This document shows, piece by piece, positions 1 to 7,652 of a stretch of DNA of 64,000 nt. A program made the translations under genes and the position numbers. Position 1 is the first letter of the stretch. The number at the start of each line of letters is the position of its first letter. The notes under the pieces were generated by a model, which was given only the letters and a program-made list of their open reading frames with translations, did no database searches and was not told the DNA's origin. Source of the stretch: Pseudomonas mediterranea CFBP 5447 (GTDB taxonomy: Bacteria > Pseudomonadota > Gammaproteobacteria > Pseudomonadales > Pseudomonadaceae); assembly GCF_000774145.1 (NCBI RefSeq), contig NZ_KN322983.1:248001-312000 (forward strand), in the 5' to 3' direction.

Positions 1-1
1 C

Positions 2-733
2 CCGGCGTTCTGGCAACCGCTGCTGGATCTCGGCGTGCCGGTCGCGGCCTTGCAGGCGGAGCTGGCCCAATTGCAGGCCTTGCCGGTGGAAGACATCGAT
101 GCCGCCCTGTCCGGTCCGTTGGCCGAGCCGTACCGTCCCCTCTGGCTCGGCCCGACGGCGCAAGGCGTGGCCGCGATGGTCAGCCTGCAAGGCTTGAACG
201 ATGCGGCGCTGCTGCGCTTGCAGGCGGTGGATCTGCCCGGTGTGCAATTGGTGGATCGCCTGGGCGATCTGAACCGGGTGTTCGCCGCCACACAGATCAG
301 CGCCGCCGAGCTCAAGCTGGCTTCCTGCGTACTGATCGTGCTGGTATTGATCTGGCCGTTCGGCGCCAGGGCAGCGTTGCGCATCGTCGCCCTGCCGCTG
401 CTGGCCGCGCTGTGCAGCCTGGCGAGCCTGGGCTGGCTGGGGCAACCGCTGACGCTGTTCAGCCTGTTCGGTCTGTTGCTGGTGACGGCCATCGGCGTCG
501 ATTACGCGATCCTGATGCGCGAGCAGATCGGCGGCGCCGCCGTGAGCCTGCTGGGCACCCTGCTCGCGGCGGTCACCACGTGGCTGTCGTTCGGCCTGCT
601 GGCGCTATCCAGTACGCCGGCGGTGAGCAACTTCGGCCTGGCGGTAAGCCTGGGGCTGGCATTCAGCTTCATGCTGGCGCCGTGGGCCGGACGCCAGGCG
701 CATGCAACACCTGTGCTGGAACCCGCCCAATGA
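2..733 (+). CDS. MMPL/RND-type exporter, 3' part only
   Basis: The reading frame is open from the window edge, so the 5' end lies outside. The last ~243 residues are visible: a periplasmic stretch, then about five hydrophobic segments starting near ASCVLIVLVLIWPFG, with the conserved loop GVDYAILMRE that marks MMPL-family members of the RND superfamily. In aryl-polyene clusters such a protein is thought to move the lipid-linked polyene from the inner membrane outward. It sits 51 nt before the flavoprotein gene on the same strand, as in other such clusters. Substrate is inferred from context only. Confidence 0.85.
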   Translation, partial: PAFWQPLLDLGVPVAALQAELAQLQALPVEDIDAALSGPLAEPYRPLWLGPTAQGVAAMVSLQGLNDAALLRLQAVDLPGVQLVDRLGDLNRVFAATQISAAELKLASCVLIVLVLIWPFGARAALRIVALPLLAALCSLASLGWLGQPLTLFSLFGLLLVTAIGVDYAILMREQIGGAAVSLLGTLLAAVTTWLSFGLLALSSTPAVSNFGLAVSLGLAFSFMLAPWAGRQAHATPVLEPAQ

Positions 734-784
734 TGATTACGCCCTCTTCACACTCGAACATCGCTGCCTCGGCAAGGAGTCCAA

Positions 785-2032
785 ATGCCTGCAACTGAAA
801 TGGAACGTCGCCAGGTCGTCATCATCGGCGCGGGGCCGTCCGGCGCCATCGCGGCCGCACTGCTCAAGCGCAAGGGCCACGATGTGCTGGTCATCGAACG
901 CCAGCATTTCCCCCGGTTCTCCATCGGCGAGAGCCTGTTGTCCCATTGCCTGGACTTCGTCGAAGAGGCCGGCATGCTCGACGCGGTGAATGCCGCCGGC
1001 TTCCAACGCAAGAACGGCGCGGCCTTCGCCTGGGGCGAGCGTTACAGCGCCTTCGATTTCGGCGACACCTTCAGCGAAGGCAAGCCCACCACCTTCCAGG
1101 TACAACGCGCCGATTTCGACAAGCTGCTGGCCGACCAGGCCGCATTGCATGGGGTGGAAATTCGCTACGGCGAAGCCATCGCCAGGGTCGATTTCAACCT
1201 CGCCAAGCCGCAACTGGGCGTGCAGCGCGAGGACGGCAGCGAATATCGGATCGAGGCCGATTTCGTCCTCGACGCCAGCGGCTATGGTCGAGTGCTGCCG
1301 CGCTTGCTGGACCTTGAGGCGCCGTCGAACTTCCCGGTGCGCCAGGCCGTCTTCACCCATGTCGAGGACCGCATCGATGCGCCGGCCTTCGACCGGGAGA
1401 AAATCCTCATCACCACCCACCCGACCCAGCGCGACATCTGGTTCTGGACCATTCCGTTCAGTGGCGGGCGCTGCTCGGTTGGCGTGGTCGCGGCGGCGGA
1501 ACATTTTGCCGGCCGCACCGACGACCTCGACGCCTGCCTGCGGAGTTTCATCGATGAGACTCCCAGCCTCGCCAAGGTGCTGGAGAACGCCGTGTGGGAC
1601 ACCCCGGCACGGACCATCGGCGGCTACTCGGCCAATGTCAAAACCCTGCATGGTCCAGGTTTCGCCCTGCTGGGCAACGCCGCGGAGTTCCTCGACCCGG
1701 TGTTTTCCTCCGGCGTGACCATCGCCATGCGCTCGGCAAGCATGGCGGCCGACGTGTTGCATCGTCAGTTGCAAGGCGAAAGCGTGGACTGGCAAAGCGA
1801 ATTCGCCGAACCACTCAAGCGCGGCGTCGATACCTTCCGCTGCTACGTCGAGGGCTGGTACGCCGGCACCTTCCAGGACGTGATCTTCTATACCGAAGGT
1901 TCTGCCGATATCCGCCGCATGATCAGCTCGATCCTGGCCGGTTATGCCTGGGACCAACGCAACCCGTTCGTCAGCGAACCCAAGCGTCGCCTGCGCATGC
2001 TCTCGGAAATCTGTGCGAGCCCGGCCCCATGA
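785..2032 (+). CDS. FAD-dependent oxidoreductase (halogenase-like) of the aryl-polyene cluster
   Basis: A 415-residue flavoprotein. Residues 15-20 (GAGPSG) form the Rossmann GxGxxG that binds FAD, preceded by hydrophobic beta-strand residues. The FPRFSIGESLL stretch and a later LLGNAAEFLDPVFSSG segment are typical of the tryptophan-halogenase/geranylgeranyl-reductase-like group. The halogenase hallmark lysine and WxWxIP motif are not clearly present, although WFWTIPFS is close. AAGGAG at 774-779 fixes the ATG. Its stop overlaps the next ATG (ATGA). The role in the polyene pathway is not established; redox tailoring of the aryl head or chain is inferred. Confidence 0.85.
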   Translation: MPATEMERRQVVIIGAGPSGAIAAALLKRKGHDVLVIERQHFPRFSIGESLLSHCLDFVEEAGMLDAVNAAGFQRKNGAAFAWGERYSAFDFGDTFSEGKPTTFQVQRADFDKLLADQAALHGVEIRYGEAIARVDFNLAKPQLGVQREDGSEYRIEADFVLDASGYGRVLPRLLDLEAPSNFPVRQAVFTHVEDRIDAPAFDREKILITTHPTQRDIWFWTIPFSGGRCSVGVVAAAEHFAGRTDDLDACLRSFIDETPSLAKVLENAVWDTPARTIGGYSANVKTLHGPGFALLGNAAEFLDPVFSSGVTIAMRSASMAADVLHRQLQGESVDWQSEFAEPLKRGVDTFRCYVEGWYAGTFQDVIFYTEGSADIRRMISSILAGYAWDQRNPFVSEPKRRLRMLSEICASPAP

Positions 2033-2766
2033 ACGAGATGAACTACCTCAGCGACAACTACGTCGAAGAAACCCGCTTCGGCTTCTGGTTCCTGCGCAGC
2101 CACACCTGGCAGCACCATGTGCTGCGCGTGGCGATCAATGACCTGCGCAACCTGTTCAGCGCACCATTGCCGGCCGCCCCGGTGCTACTGGATGCCGGTT
2201 GCGGCCAGGGCAAATCGTTCCAGTACCTGCGCCAGGCGTTCACGCCACAACGGCTGATCGGCGTCGATGCCGATCCCCACAGCCTGGCGCTGAGCGCCGA
2301 AGAAGCGGCCCGCCAGGGCATGGCCGTGGAGCTGGTCGGCAGCGACTGCGCAACCCTGGCGGTACCGGATGCCAGCGTCGACCTGCTGTTCTGTCACCAG
2401 ACCTTCCATCATCTGGTGGAACAGGAAAAAGCCCTGGCCGAGTTCTATCGCGTGCTCAAGCCCGGCGGTTATCTGATGTTCGCCGAATCCACCGAGGCCT
2501 ACATCGATACCTGGGTCATCCGCTGGCTGTTCCGCCATCCCATGCATGTACAGAAAAGCGCCGCGCAGTACCTGGAGATGATCCGCCGGCAAGGGTTCCA
2601 ATTCGAAACCGGCAACGTGTCCTATCCCTACCTGTGGTGGAGTCGCGCCAAGGACTTCGGCCTGCTGGAGCGTTTTGGCCTGCGCCGCCCCCGACCGTTC
2701 GGCGAGCGGGAGGAAACCCTGGTCAACGTCGTGGCCCGCAAGCCCGTCGAAGGGGTTGGCACATGA
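2029..2766 (+). CDS. class I SAM-dependent methyltransferase
   Basis: A 245-residue protein beginning MNEMNYLSDN. SAM motif I is VLLDAGCGQGK at about residues 52-62, followed by the acidic LIGVDAD strand and a motif IV region (DLLFCHQTFHHL), so this is a canonical Rossmann-fold methyltransferase. The frame stays open upstream, but the ATG at 2029 overlaps the TGA of the flavoprotein gene, which is the convincing start. It probably methylates the aryl head group of the polyene, as methyltransferases do in related clusters; that assignment is contextual. Its own stop overlaps the next ATG. Confidence 0.87.
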   Translation: MNEMNYLSDNYVEETRFGFWFLRSHTWQHHVLRVAINDLRNLFSAPLPAAPVLLDAGCGQGKSFQYLRQAFTPQRLIGVDADPHSLALSAEEAARQGMAVELVGSDCATLAVPDASVDLLFCHQTFHHLVEQEKALAEFYRVLKPGGYLMFAESTEAYIDTWVIRWLFRHPMHVQKSAAQYLEMIRRQGFQFETGNVSYPYLWWSRAKDFGLLERFGLRRPRPFGEREETLVNVVARKPVEGVGT

Positions 2767-3257
2767 TCCGTACCTGCCTCGGCGGCTTGCTGATCGGCTG
2801 CCTGTTGCTGCTCGGCGCCTGCGCCAGCCACGCGCCACTGCCCGAGCGCACGCCCACCCTGGCGCTGCCGCTGCAGTTGCACATCGAGCGACAACTGGCC
2901 GGGCAGCGCCAGGACTGGCTGCTGGTGATCCAGCGCGAAGACACCGGTATTCGCTGGTCGATGATGGATCCGCTGGGTATTCCCCTGGCCCGTCAGCGCC
3001 TGATCGACGGCCAGTGGCAAGCCGACGGCCTGCTGCCACCCAACGCCGAAGCGCGGGAGCTGTTCGCCGCGCTGCTGTTCGCCCTGACGCCTGAAACCGA
3101 GCTGTCCGGCAATTACCCGAGCGCCCGGCAACAGGCTGCGCAACGAACCCTGGACTCCCGCTGGCAGGTGCGTTACCAGCAGCCAATGGACTTCCAACTG
3201 AACCTGCCCCAAGGCCCCCATTACCGCATCACACCGCTGACCGAGAGCGCGCCATGA
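2763..3257 (+). CDS. DUF3261 outer-membrane lipoprotein of the polyene cluster
   Basis: A 164-residue protein with a lipoprotein signal peptide: MIRT, a hydrophobic core, and lipobox LLGAC with the lipidated cysteine at residue 20. The remainder matches the DUF3261 pattern (QRQDWLLVIQRE, PLGIPLARQRL), a family found almost only inside aryl-polyene-type loci. It begins with an ATGA overlap with the methyltransferase gene and ends with another into the ketosynthase gene. It is presumed to work with the exporter and outer-membrane carriers to deliver the pigment to the outer membrane. No catalytic motif is seen. Confidence 0.85.
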   Translation: MIRTCLGGLLIGCLLLLGACASHAPLPERTPTLALPLQLHIERQLAGQRQDWLLVIQREDTGIRWSMMDPLGIPLARQRLIDGQWQADGLLPPNAEARELFAALLFALTPETELSGNYPSARQQAAQRTLDSRWQVRYQQPMDFQLNLPQGPHYRITPLTESAP

Positions 3258-4450
3258 CCGCCTATTTGAATGCCCTCGGTGTGATCTGTGCCCTGGGCCG
3301 CGACAAACATGAAGTGGCGCGCAACCTGTTCGCCGGCGATTGCTCGGGCCTGCGTGTCGAAGCCGGGTGGGTGGCCGAGCGTGCCCTGCCGGTGGCCTCG
3401 GTGACGGGTGCTCTGGCCCCCATCCCCGAAACCCTGGCCGCCCATGGCAGCCGCAACAATCAGCTGCTGCTGGAAGCCGGGTTGCAGATCCGTGCCGAGA
3501 TCGACCGGGCCATCCAGGCTTACGGTGGTGCGCGCATCGGCATTGTGCTGGGCACCAGCACCTCGGGGATCGACGAGGCCAGCCAGGGCATTGCCCATTA
3601 CCTGCGCGAGCAGCGCTTCCCGGACGGCTACGACTATCAGCAGCAGGAACTCAGCGCGCCGGCCAATTTCCTCTCCGACTGGCTCGGCCTGAGCGGCCCG
3701 TCCTATGTGATCTCCACCGCCTGCACTTCCAGCGCCCGCGCCTTGATGAGCGCCCGGCGCCTGCTCGACCTGGGCCTGTGCGATGCGGTGCTGTGTGGCG
3801 GGGTGGACAGTCTGTGCAAGCTGACCCTCAACGGTTTTTCGGCGCTGGAAGCGGTATCGGACGAACGCTGCAATCCGTTTTCGGTGAACCGCAGCGGCAT
3901 CAACATCGGCGAGGCGGCCGTGCTGTTTCTGATGAGCAAGACGCCGGGCAATGGAACGCCGATTGCCTTGCTCGGTGATGGCGCCAGTTCCGACGCCCAT
4001 CATATTTCCGCCCCGGAACCCAGTGGCCGCGGCGCTCGCCAGGCCATGGAAAAAGCCTTGCTCTGCGCGGGCCTCGCGGCCAGCCAGATCGACTACCTGA
4101 ACCTGCACGGCACCGCCACGCAACACAACGACGCCATGGAAAGCCATGCGGTGGCCGGCCTGTTCCCCCACGGAGTACCCTGTTCCTCCACCAAACCCAT
4201 GACCGGCCACACCCTGGGCGCGGCCGGCGCGTTGGAAGCGGCCTTCTGCTGGTTGAGCCTGAGCGCGGAAAACCCTGACCGGGCGCTGCCGCCTCATGTC
4301 TGGGACGGCCAGGCCGATCCTGCTCTGCCGGCCCTGGCCTGGACCCGCGCCGACAGCCGCCTGAACCCGACCGGCCCCCGTCGCCTGATGAGCAATTCGT
4401 TTGCCTTCGGCGGCAACAACGTCAGCCTGATTATCGGAGATGCCCCATGA
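3254..4450 (+). CDS. beta-ketoacyl-ACP synthase (ApeO-position ketosynthase)
   Basis: A 398-residue thiolase-fold condensing enzyme. The active-site cysteine is Cys157 in STACTSS, and the two catalytic histidines are His285 (LHGTAT) and His319 (MTGHTLG), so it should be catalytically competent for decarboxylative Claisen condensation. By order (ketosynthase, dehydratase, ketoreductase, ketosynthase) it corresponds to apeO of described aryl-polyene loci; this equivalence is inferred from gene order. ATGA overlaps on both sides indicate translational coupling. Confidence 0.92.
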   Translation: MTAYLNALGVICALGRDKHEVARNLFAGDCSGLRVEAGWVAERALPVASVTGALAPIPETLAAHGSRNNQLLLEAGLQIRAEIDRAIQAYGGARIGIVLGTSTSGIDEASQGIAHYLREQRFPDGYDYQQQELSAPANFLSDWLGLSGPSYVISTACTSSARALMSARRLLDLGLCDAVLCGGVDSLCKLTLNGFSALEAVSDERCNPFSVNRSGINIGEAAVLFLMSKTPGNGTPIALLGDGASSDAHHISAPEPSGRGARQAMEKALLCAGLAASQIDYLNLHGTATQHNDAMESHAVAGLFPHGVPCSSTKPMTGHTLGAAGALEAAFCWLSLSAENPDRALPPHVWDGQADPALPALAWTRADSRLNPTGPRRLMSNSFAFGGNNVSLIIGDAP

Positions 4451-4914
4451 TTGACTGGCCACTCGCCGAGCTGCTGCCCCACGCAGGCGACATGATCCTC
4501 ATCGACCGCGTCGTCGCCTTCGATGACGAACAGATCCACACCCATGCCACCATCAAGCCCGGTGGCTTGTTCAACCGCGACGACGGCAGCCTGCCAGCCT
4601 GGGTCGGCATCGAGCTGATGGCCCAGAGCGTCGCCGCTTTTGCCGGTTGCCATGCGCGTCGACGCGGGGACGCCGTTGAACTGGGCTTCCTGCTCGGCAC
4701 CCGCAAGTTCGAATGCAACGTCGACTGTTTTCCTGCCGGCACCGAACTGGACATCCGTGGCGTGCGCTCGCTGGAAGACGACAACGGCATGGGTGTATTC
4801 GAGTGTCATATCGAAGCGCCCGGCATCCATGCCACGGCCCGGCTCAACGTGTTCCGTCCGCCGCAGTCCGCCCATTACCTCCATGAACCGTCCGCAACAG
4901 GAAACCAGCCATGA
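4447..4914 (+). CDS. hot-dog 3-hydroxyacyl-ACP dehydratase (ApeP-like)
   Basis: A 155-residue single hot-dog-fold protein. LPHAGDMILIDRV near the N-terminus parallels the FabZ/FabA FPHRYPFLLVDRV motif, giving His12 as the catalytic histidine. WVGIELMAQS carries the probable acidic partner Glu56. It would remove water from 3-hydroxyacyl-ACP to build conjugated double bonds. Gene order matches apeP. ATGA overlaps tie it to both neighbours. Confidence 0.88.
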   Translation: MIDWPLAELLPHAGDMILIDRVVAFDDEQIHTHATIKPGGLFNRDDGSLPAWVGIELMAQSVAAFAGCHARRRGDAVELGFLLGTRKFECNVDCFPAGTELDIRGVRSLEDDNGMGVFECHIEAPGIHATARLNVFRPPQSAHYLHEPSATGNQP

Positions 4915-5639
4915 CTGAATCCGTACTGGTCACCGGCTCCAGCCGTGGCATCGGCCGCGCCATCGCCCTGCGCCTGGCCCAGGCCGGGCATGACATCGTG
5001 CTGCACTGCCGCAGCGGTCGTGCCGAAACCGAAGCCGTCCAGGCCGAGATCCAGGCCCTCGGTCGCCAGGCCCGGGTCCTGCAATTCGACGTGTCCGACC
5101 GTGCCGCCTGCAAAGTCATCCTCGAGGCCGACGTCGAAACCCACGGCGCCTACTATGGCGTGGTGCTCAACGCAGGCCTGACCCGCGACGGTGCGTTTCC
5201 AGCACTGAGCGAAGACGATTGGGACACGGTGATGCGCACCAACCTCGACGGTTTCTACAACGTGCTGCATCCGGTGATGATGCCGATGATCCGTCGTCGC
5301 GCCGCCGGACGGATCGTCTGCATCACTTCGGTTTCGGGGCTGATCGGCAACCGTGGCCAGGTCAACTACAGCGCATCGAAGGCCGGACTGATCGGTGCGG
5401 CCAAGGCGTTGGCAATCGAGCTCGGCAAGCGCAAGATCACCGTCAATTGTGTCGCGCCAGGACTGATCGACACCGCCATGCTCGATGAAAACGTACCCGT
5501 GGAAGAACTGATGAAAATGATTCCCGCCCAGCGCATGGGCACTCCGGAAGAAGTGGCCGGCGCGGTGAACTTCCTGATGTCCGCCGAGGCCGGCTATATC
5601 ACCCGGCAGGTCCTGGCCGTCAACGGAGGCTTGTGCTGA
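4911..5639 (+). CDS. 3-oxoacyl-ACP reductase, FabG family (ApeQ-like)
   Basis: A 242-residue classical short-chain dehydrogenase. The NAD(P)H-binding GSSRGIGRAI lies at residues 9-18, the NAG element is present (LNAGLTRDG), and the catalytic triad is Ser140, Tyr153 and Lys157 (YSASK). It ends with the family-typical GYITRQVLAVNGG. It reduces the keto group made by the ketosynthase before dehydration. It sits between the dehydratase and the second ketosynthase with overlapping ends. Confidence 0.93.
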   Translation: MTESVLVTGSSRGIGRAIALRLAQAGHDIVLHCRSGRAETEAVQAEIQALGRQARVLQFDVSDRAACKVILEADVETHGAYYGVVLNAGLTRDGAFPALSEDDWDTVMRTNLDGFYNVLHPVMMPMIRRRAAGRIVCITSVSGLIGNRGQVNYSASKAGLIGAAKALAIELGKRKITVNCVAPGLIDTAMLDENVPVEELMKMIPAQRMGTPEEVAGAVNFLMSAEAGYITRQVLAVNGGLC

Positions 5640-6865
5640 TGAAGCGCGTCGTCGTCACCGGCATGGCCGGCATCACTTCCGTGGGCAGCGATTGGGAGAC
5701 CATTGCCGCCAACTTCGCCGCCAACCGCAGCGGCATCCGGCGCATGGACGAATGGGACCGCTTCACTGAACTGAACACCCGCCTGGCCGGCCCCATCGAC
5801 GATTTCCAGGTCCCGCCCCACTGGACGCGCAAGCAGCTGCGCAGCATGGGCCGGGTCTCGCGCCTGGCGGTCGCCGCGGCGGAACAGGCCCTGGCCGACG
5901 CCGGCCTGTTGGGCGACGAGTCGATCAAGGACGGGCGCATGGGCGTGTCCTGCGGCTCGTCCACCGGCAGCACCGACGAGGTCAAGGCGTTCGGCAACAT
6001 GCTGCTCAACAGCGTGGCCGAAGGCCTGAACGCCAACTCCTACGTGCGGATGATGCCCCATACCACGGCGGCCAATATCAGCATTTTCTTCGGGCTTACC
6101 GGACGGATGATTCCCACCTCCAGCGCTTGCACCAGTGGCAGCCATGGCATCGGCTATGCCTACGAGGCGATAAAGTTCGGGCGCCTGCCGTTGATGATTG
6201 CCGGCGGCGCGGAAGAACTGTGCCCGACCGAAGCGATGGTCTTCGATGCGCTCTACGCCACCAGCCTGAAGAACGATGCGCCGCAGACCAGCCCGCGCCC
6301 TTACGACAAGGGCCGCGATGGCCTGGTGATCGGTGAAGGTGCCGGCATGCTGGTCCTGGAAGAACTGGAACATGCCCTGGCCCGCGGTGCGCGGATCCAT
6401 GCCGAAATCGTCGGCTTCGGCAGCAACGCCGACGGCCAGCATGCCACTCGTCCCGAGCTGGTCACCATGCGCCGGGCCATGGAGCTGGCCCTGGAAGATG
6501 CGGGCCTCGAACCCTCCGCCATCGGCTACGTCAACGGGCACGGGACCGCCACCGAACAGGGCGACATTGCCGAAACCCTGGCCACCAGCAGCCTGTTCGG
6601 TGAACACATGCCCATCAGTTCGCAGAAAAGCTTCCTGGGTCATACCTTGGGTGCCTGCGGGGCATTGGAGTCCTGGTTCAGCATCGAGATGATGAACCGC
6701 GACCGGTATGTGCATACCTGCAATCTCGACGAGATCGATCCTCAATGCGGCCAGCTCGATTACCTGCGCAACGAGTTCCGGTCGATGAGCAATGAGTACG
6801 TGATGAATAACAACTTCGCCTTTGGCGGGGTCAACACTTCGTTGATCTTCCGTCGCTGGCGCTGA
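5639..6865 (+). CDS. beta-ketoacyl-ACP synthase II-like (ApeR-position ketosynthase)
   Basis: A 408-residue FabF-type condensing enzyme with Cys164 (SACTSGS), His301 (NGHGTAT) and His335 (FLGHTLG), so all three catalytic residues are present. The ATG at 5639 is preferred because GGAGG at 5625-5629 is nine bases upstream; an in-frame GTG at 5633 would leave too short a spacing. Its start overlaps the FabG stop. By position it matches apeR, the last ketosynthase of aryl-polyene clusters. Whether it starts or elongates the chain cannot be told from sequence. Confidence 0.92.
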   Translation: MKRVVVTGMAGITSVGSDWETIAANFAANRSGIRRMDEWDRFTELNTRLAGPIDDFQVPPHWTRKQLRSMGRVSRLAVAAAEQALADAGLLGDESIKDGRMGVSCGSSTGSTDEVKAFGNMLLNSVAEGLNANSYVRMMPHTTAANISIFFGLTGRMIPTSSACTSGSHGIGYAYEAIKFGRLPLMIAGGAEELCPTEAMVFDALYATSLKNDAPQTSPRPYDKGRDGLVIGEGAGMLVLEELEHALARGARIHAEIVGFGSNADGQHATRPELVTMRRAMELALEDAGLEPSAIGYVNGHGTATEQGDIAETLATSSLFGEHMPISSQKSFLGHTLGACGALESWFSIEMMNRDRYVHTCNLDEIDPQCGQLDYLRNEFRSMSNEYVMNNNFAFGGVNTSLIFRRWR

Positions 6866-6895
6866 CTTCCCTCCCCTCTGGTCAAGGAGACCATG

Positions 6896-7342
6896 ATGTC
6901 GTTGAAGAAAATCGCTGTTACCGCCGCCCTGTTGCTCAGCACCCTGCCGACCCTCAGCCAGGCCCGTGATACCGCGCTGTACCTGCCTTTCGACAAGGTC
7001 GTCGCCGAAGCCATCCGCACCGGCAAGATCGATGGCAGCGTGAAGTTCTACCTGGCGGGCAACAAACCGGCCGGCAACGTCACCGTGATCAGTCCCGGAG
7101 CAGTGACCAACAAGAAAACCAACGCCTTCAACAAGTCCGACGAAGCGGCCTGCGAATGGGTGCTGCAATCGGCGCTGATCAGCTTGCACCAGGCGGCCAA
7201 GAATGCCGGCGCCAACGCCGTGACCAACATCGTCAGCTTCTACAAGAGCAACGAGCGCAAGGACGCTACAACCTATGAATGCCATGCCGGCGCGATCATG
7301 GCTGGGGTGGCATTGAAAGGGGATCTGTCGAAGGTGCAGTGA
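6896..7342 (+). CDS. small exported protein following the polyene cluster
   Basis: A 148-residue protein with a Sec signal peptide (MSLKKIAVTAALLLSTLPT, likely cut after LSQA). The mature part contains two cysteines and the stretch GANAVTNIVSFYKSN, recalling YbjQ-like or heavy-metal-binding small folds. Homologues are often mislabelled as an excinuclease ATPase subunit, for which there is no support here. Two adjacent ATGs exist at 6893 and 6896; AGGAG at 6885-6889 favours the second. It lies 30 nt after the last ketosynthase and is probably co-transcribed. Function unknown. Confidence 0.8.
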   Translation: MSLKKIAVTAALLLSTLPTLSQARDTALYLPFDKVVAEAIRTGKIDGSVKFYLAGNKPAGNVTVISPGAVTNKKTNAFNKSDEAACEWVLQSALISLHQAAKNAGANAVTNIVSFYKSNERKDATTYECHAGAIMAGVALKGDLSKVQ

Positions 7343-7652
7343 GCCTTCCGGCATTGATGTAGCCTGGCCTGCCGCCATCGCGAGCAGGCTCGCTCCCACA
7401 AGGGTTCTGTGCCCGGCGCAGATGTCTGGTTCACTGAAAATCCACTGTGGGAGCGAGCCTGCTCGCGATAGGGGCAGGTCAGTCGACAGCGATGCAAGCT
7501 GATCCACCGCTATCGCGAGCAAGCTCGGCTCCCACAACGATCCACTGTCCCTCCTACCCTGCCCGACACCGCCACGTGCGGTATCTATCTACCACCCAGT
7601 CATCCCCTTTCTTCAATAGGTTGTTCTTCCGAAAACTTCTCAGGAAGAGCCC
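7343..7652. other. 310-nt intergenic region with REP repeats
   Basis: This gap holds three REP copies (annotated separately) and then about 115 nt of non-repeat sequence leading to the toxin-like gene. AGGAAG at 7642-7647 is the ribosome binding site of that gene. No clear -35/-10 pair and no intrinsic terminator stand out. Confidence 0.6.
7375..7537. repeat. REP cluster: one REPIN plus a third REP
   Basis: Three copies of the Pseudomonas REP core lie at about 7376-7401, 7445-7470 and 7512-7537. The first two are in opposite orientation and form a REPIN-like pair. The third has the same orientation as the first and differs at several positions (AAGCTCGG instead of AGGCTCG). Such elements are mobilised in trans by RAYT transposases; none is encoded here. 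Confidence 0.9.

Noticed and set aside
737..1957. 406-codon open frame opposite the flavoprotein gene
   Set aside because: The + strand frame has the FAD motif and a good ribosome site; this is its complement.
5594..7537. 647-codon open frame on the - strand over the second ketosynthase gene
   Set aside because: Shadow frame; runs through a REPIN and shows no domain.
7375..7537. Three regularly repeated elements that might suggest a CRISPR array
   Set aside because: Copies are palindromic, in alternating orientation and match REP elements elsewhere in the window; there are no uniform spacers and no cas genes.
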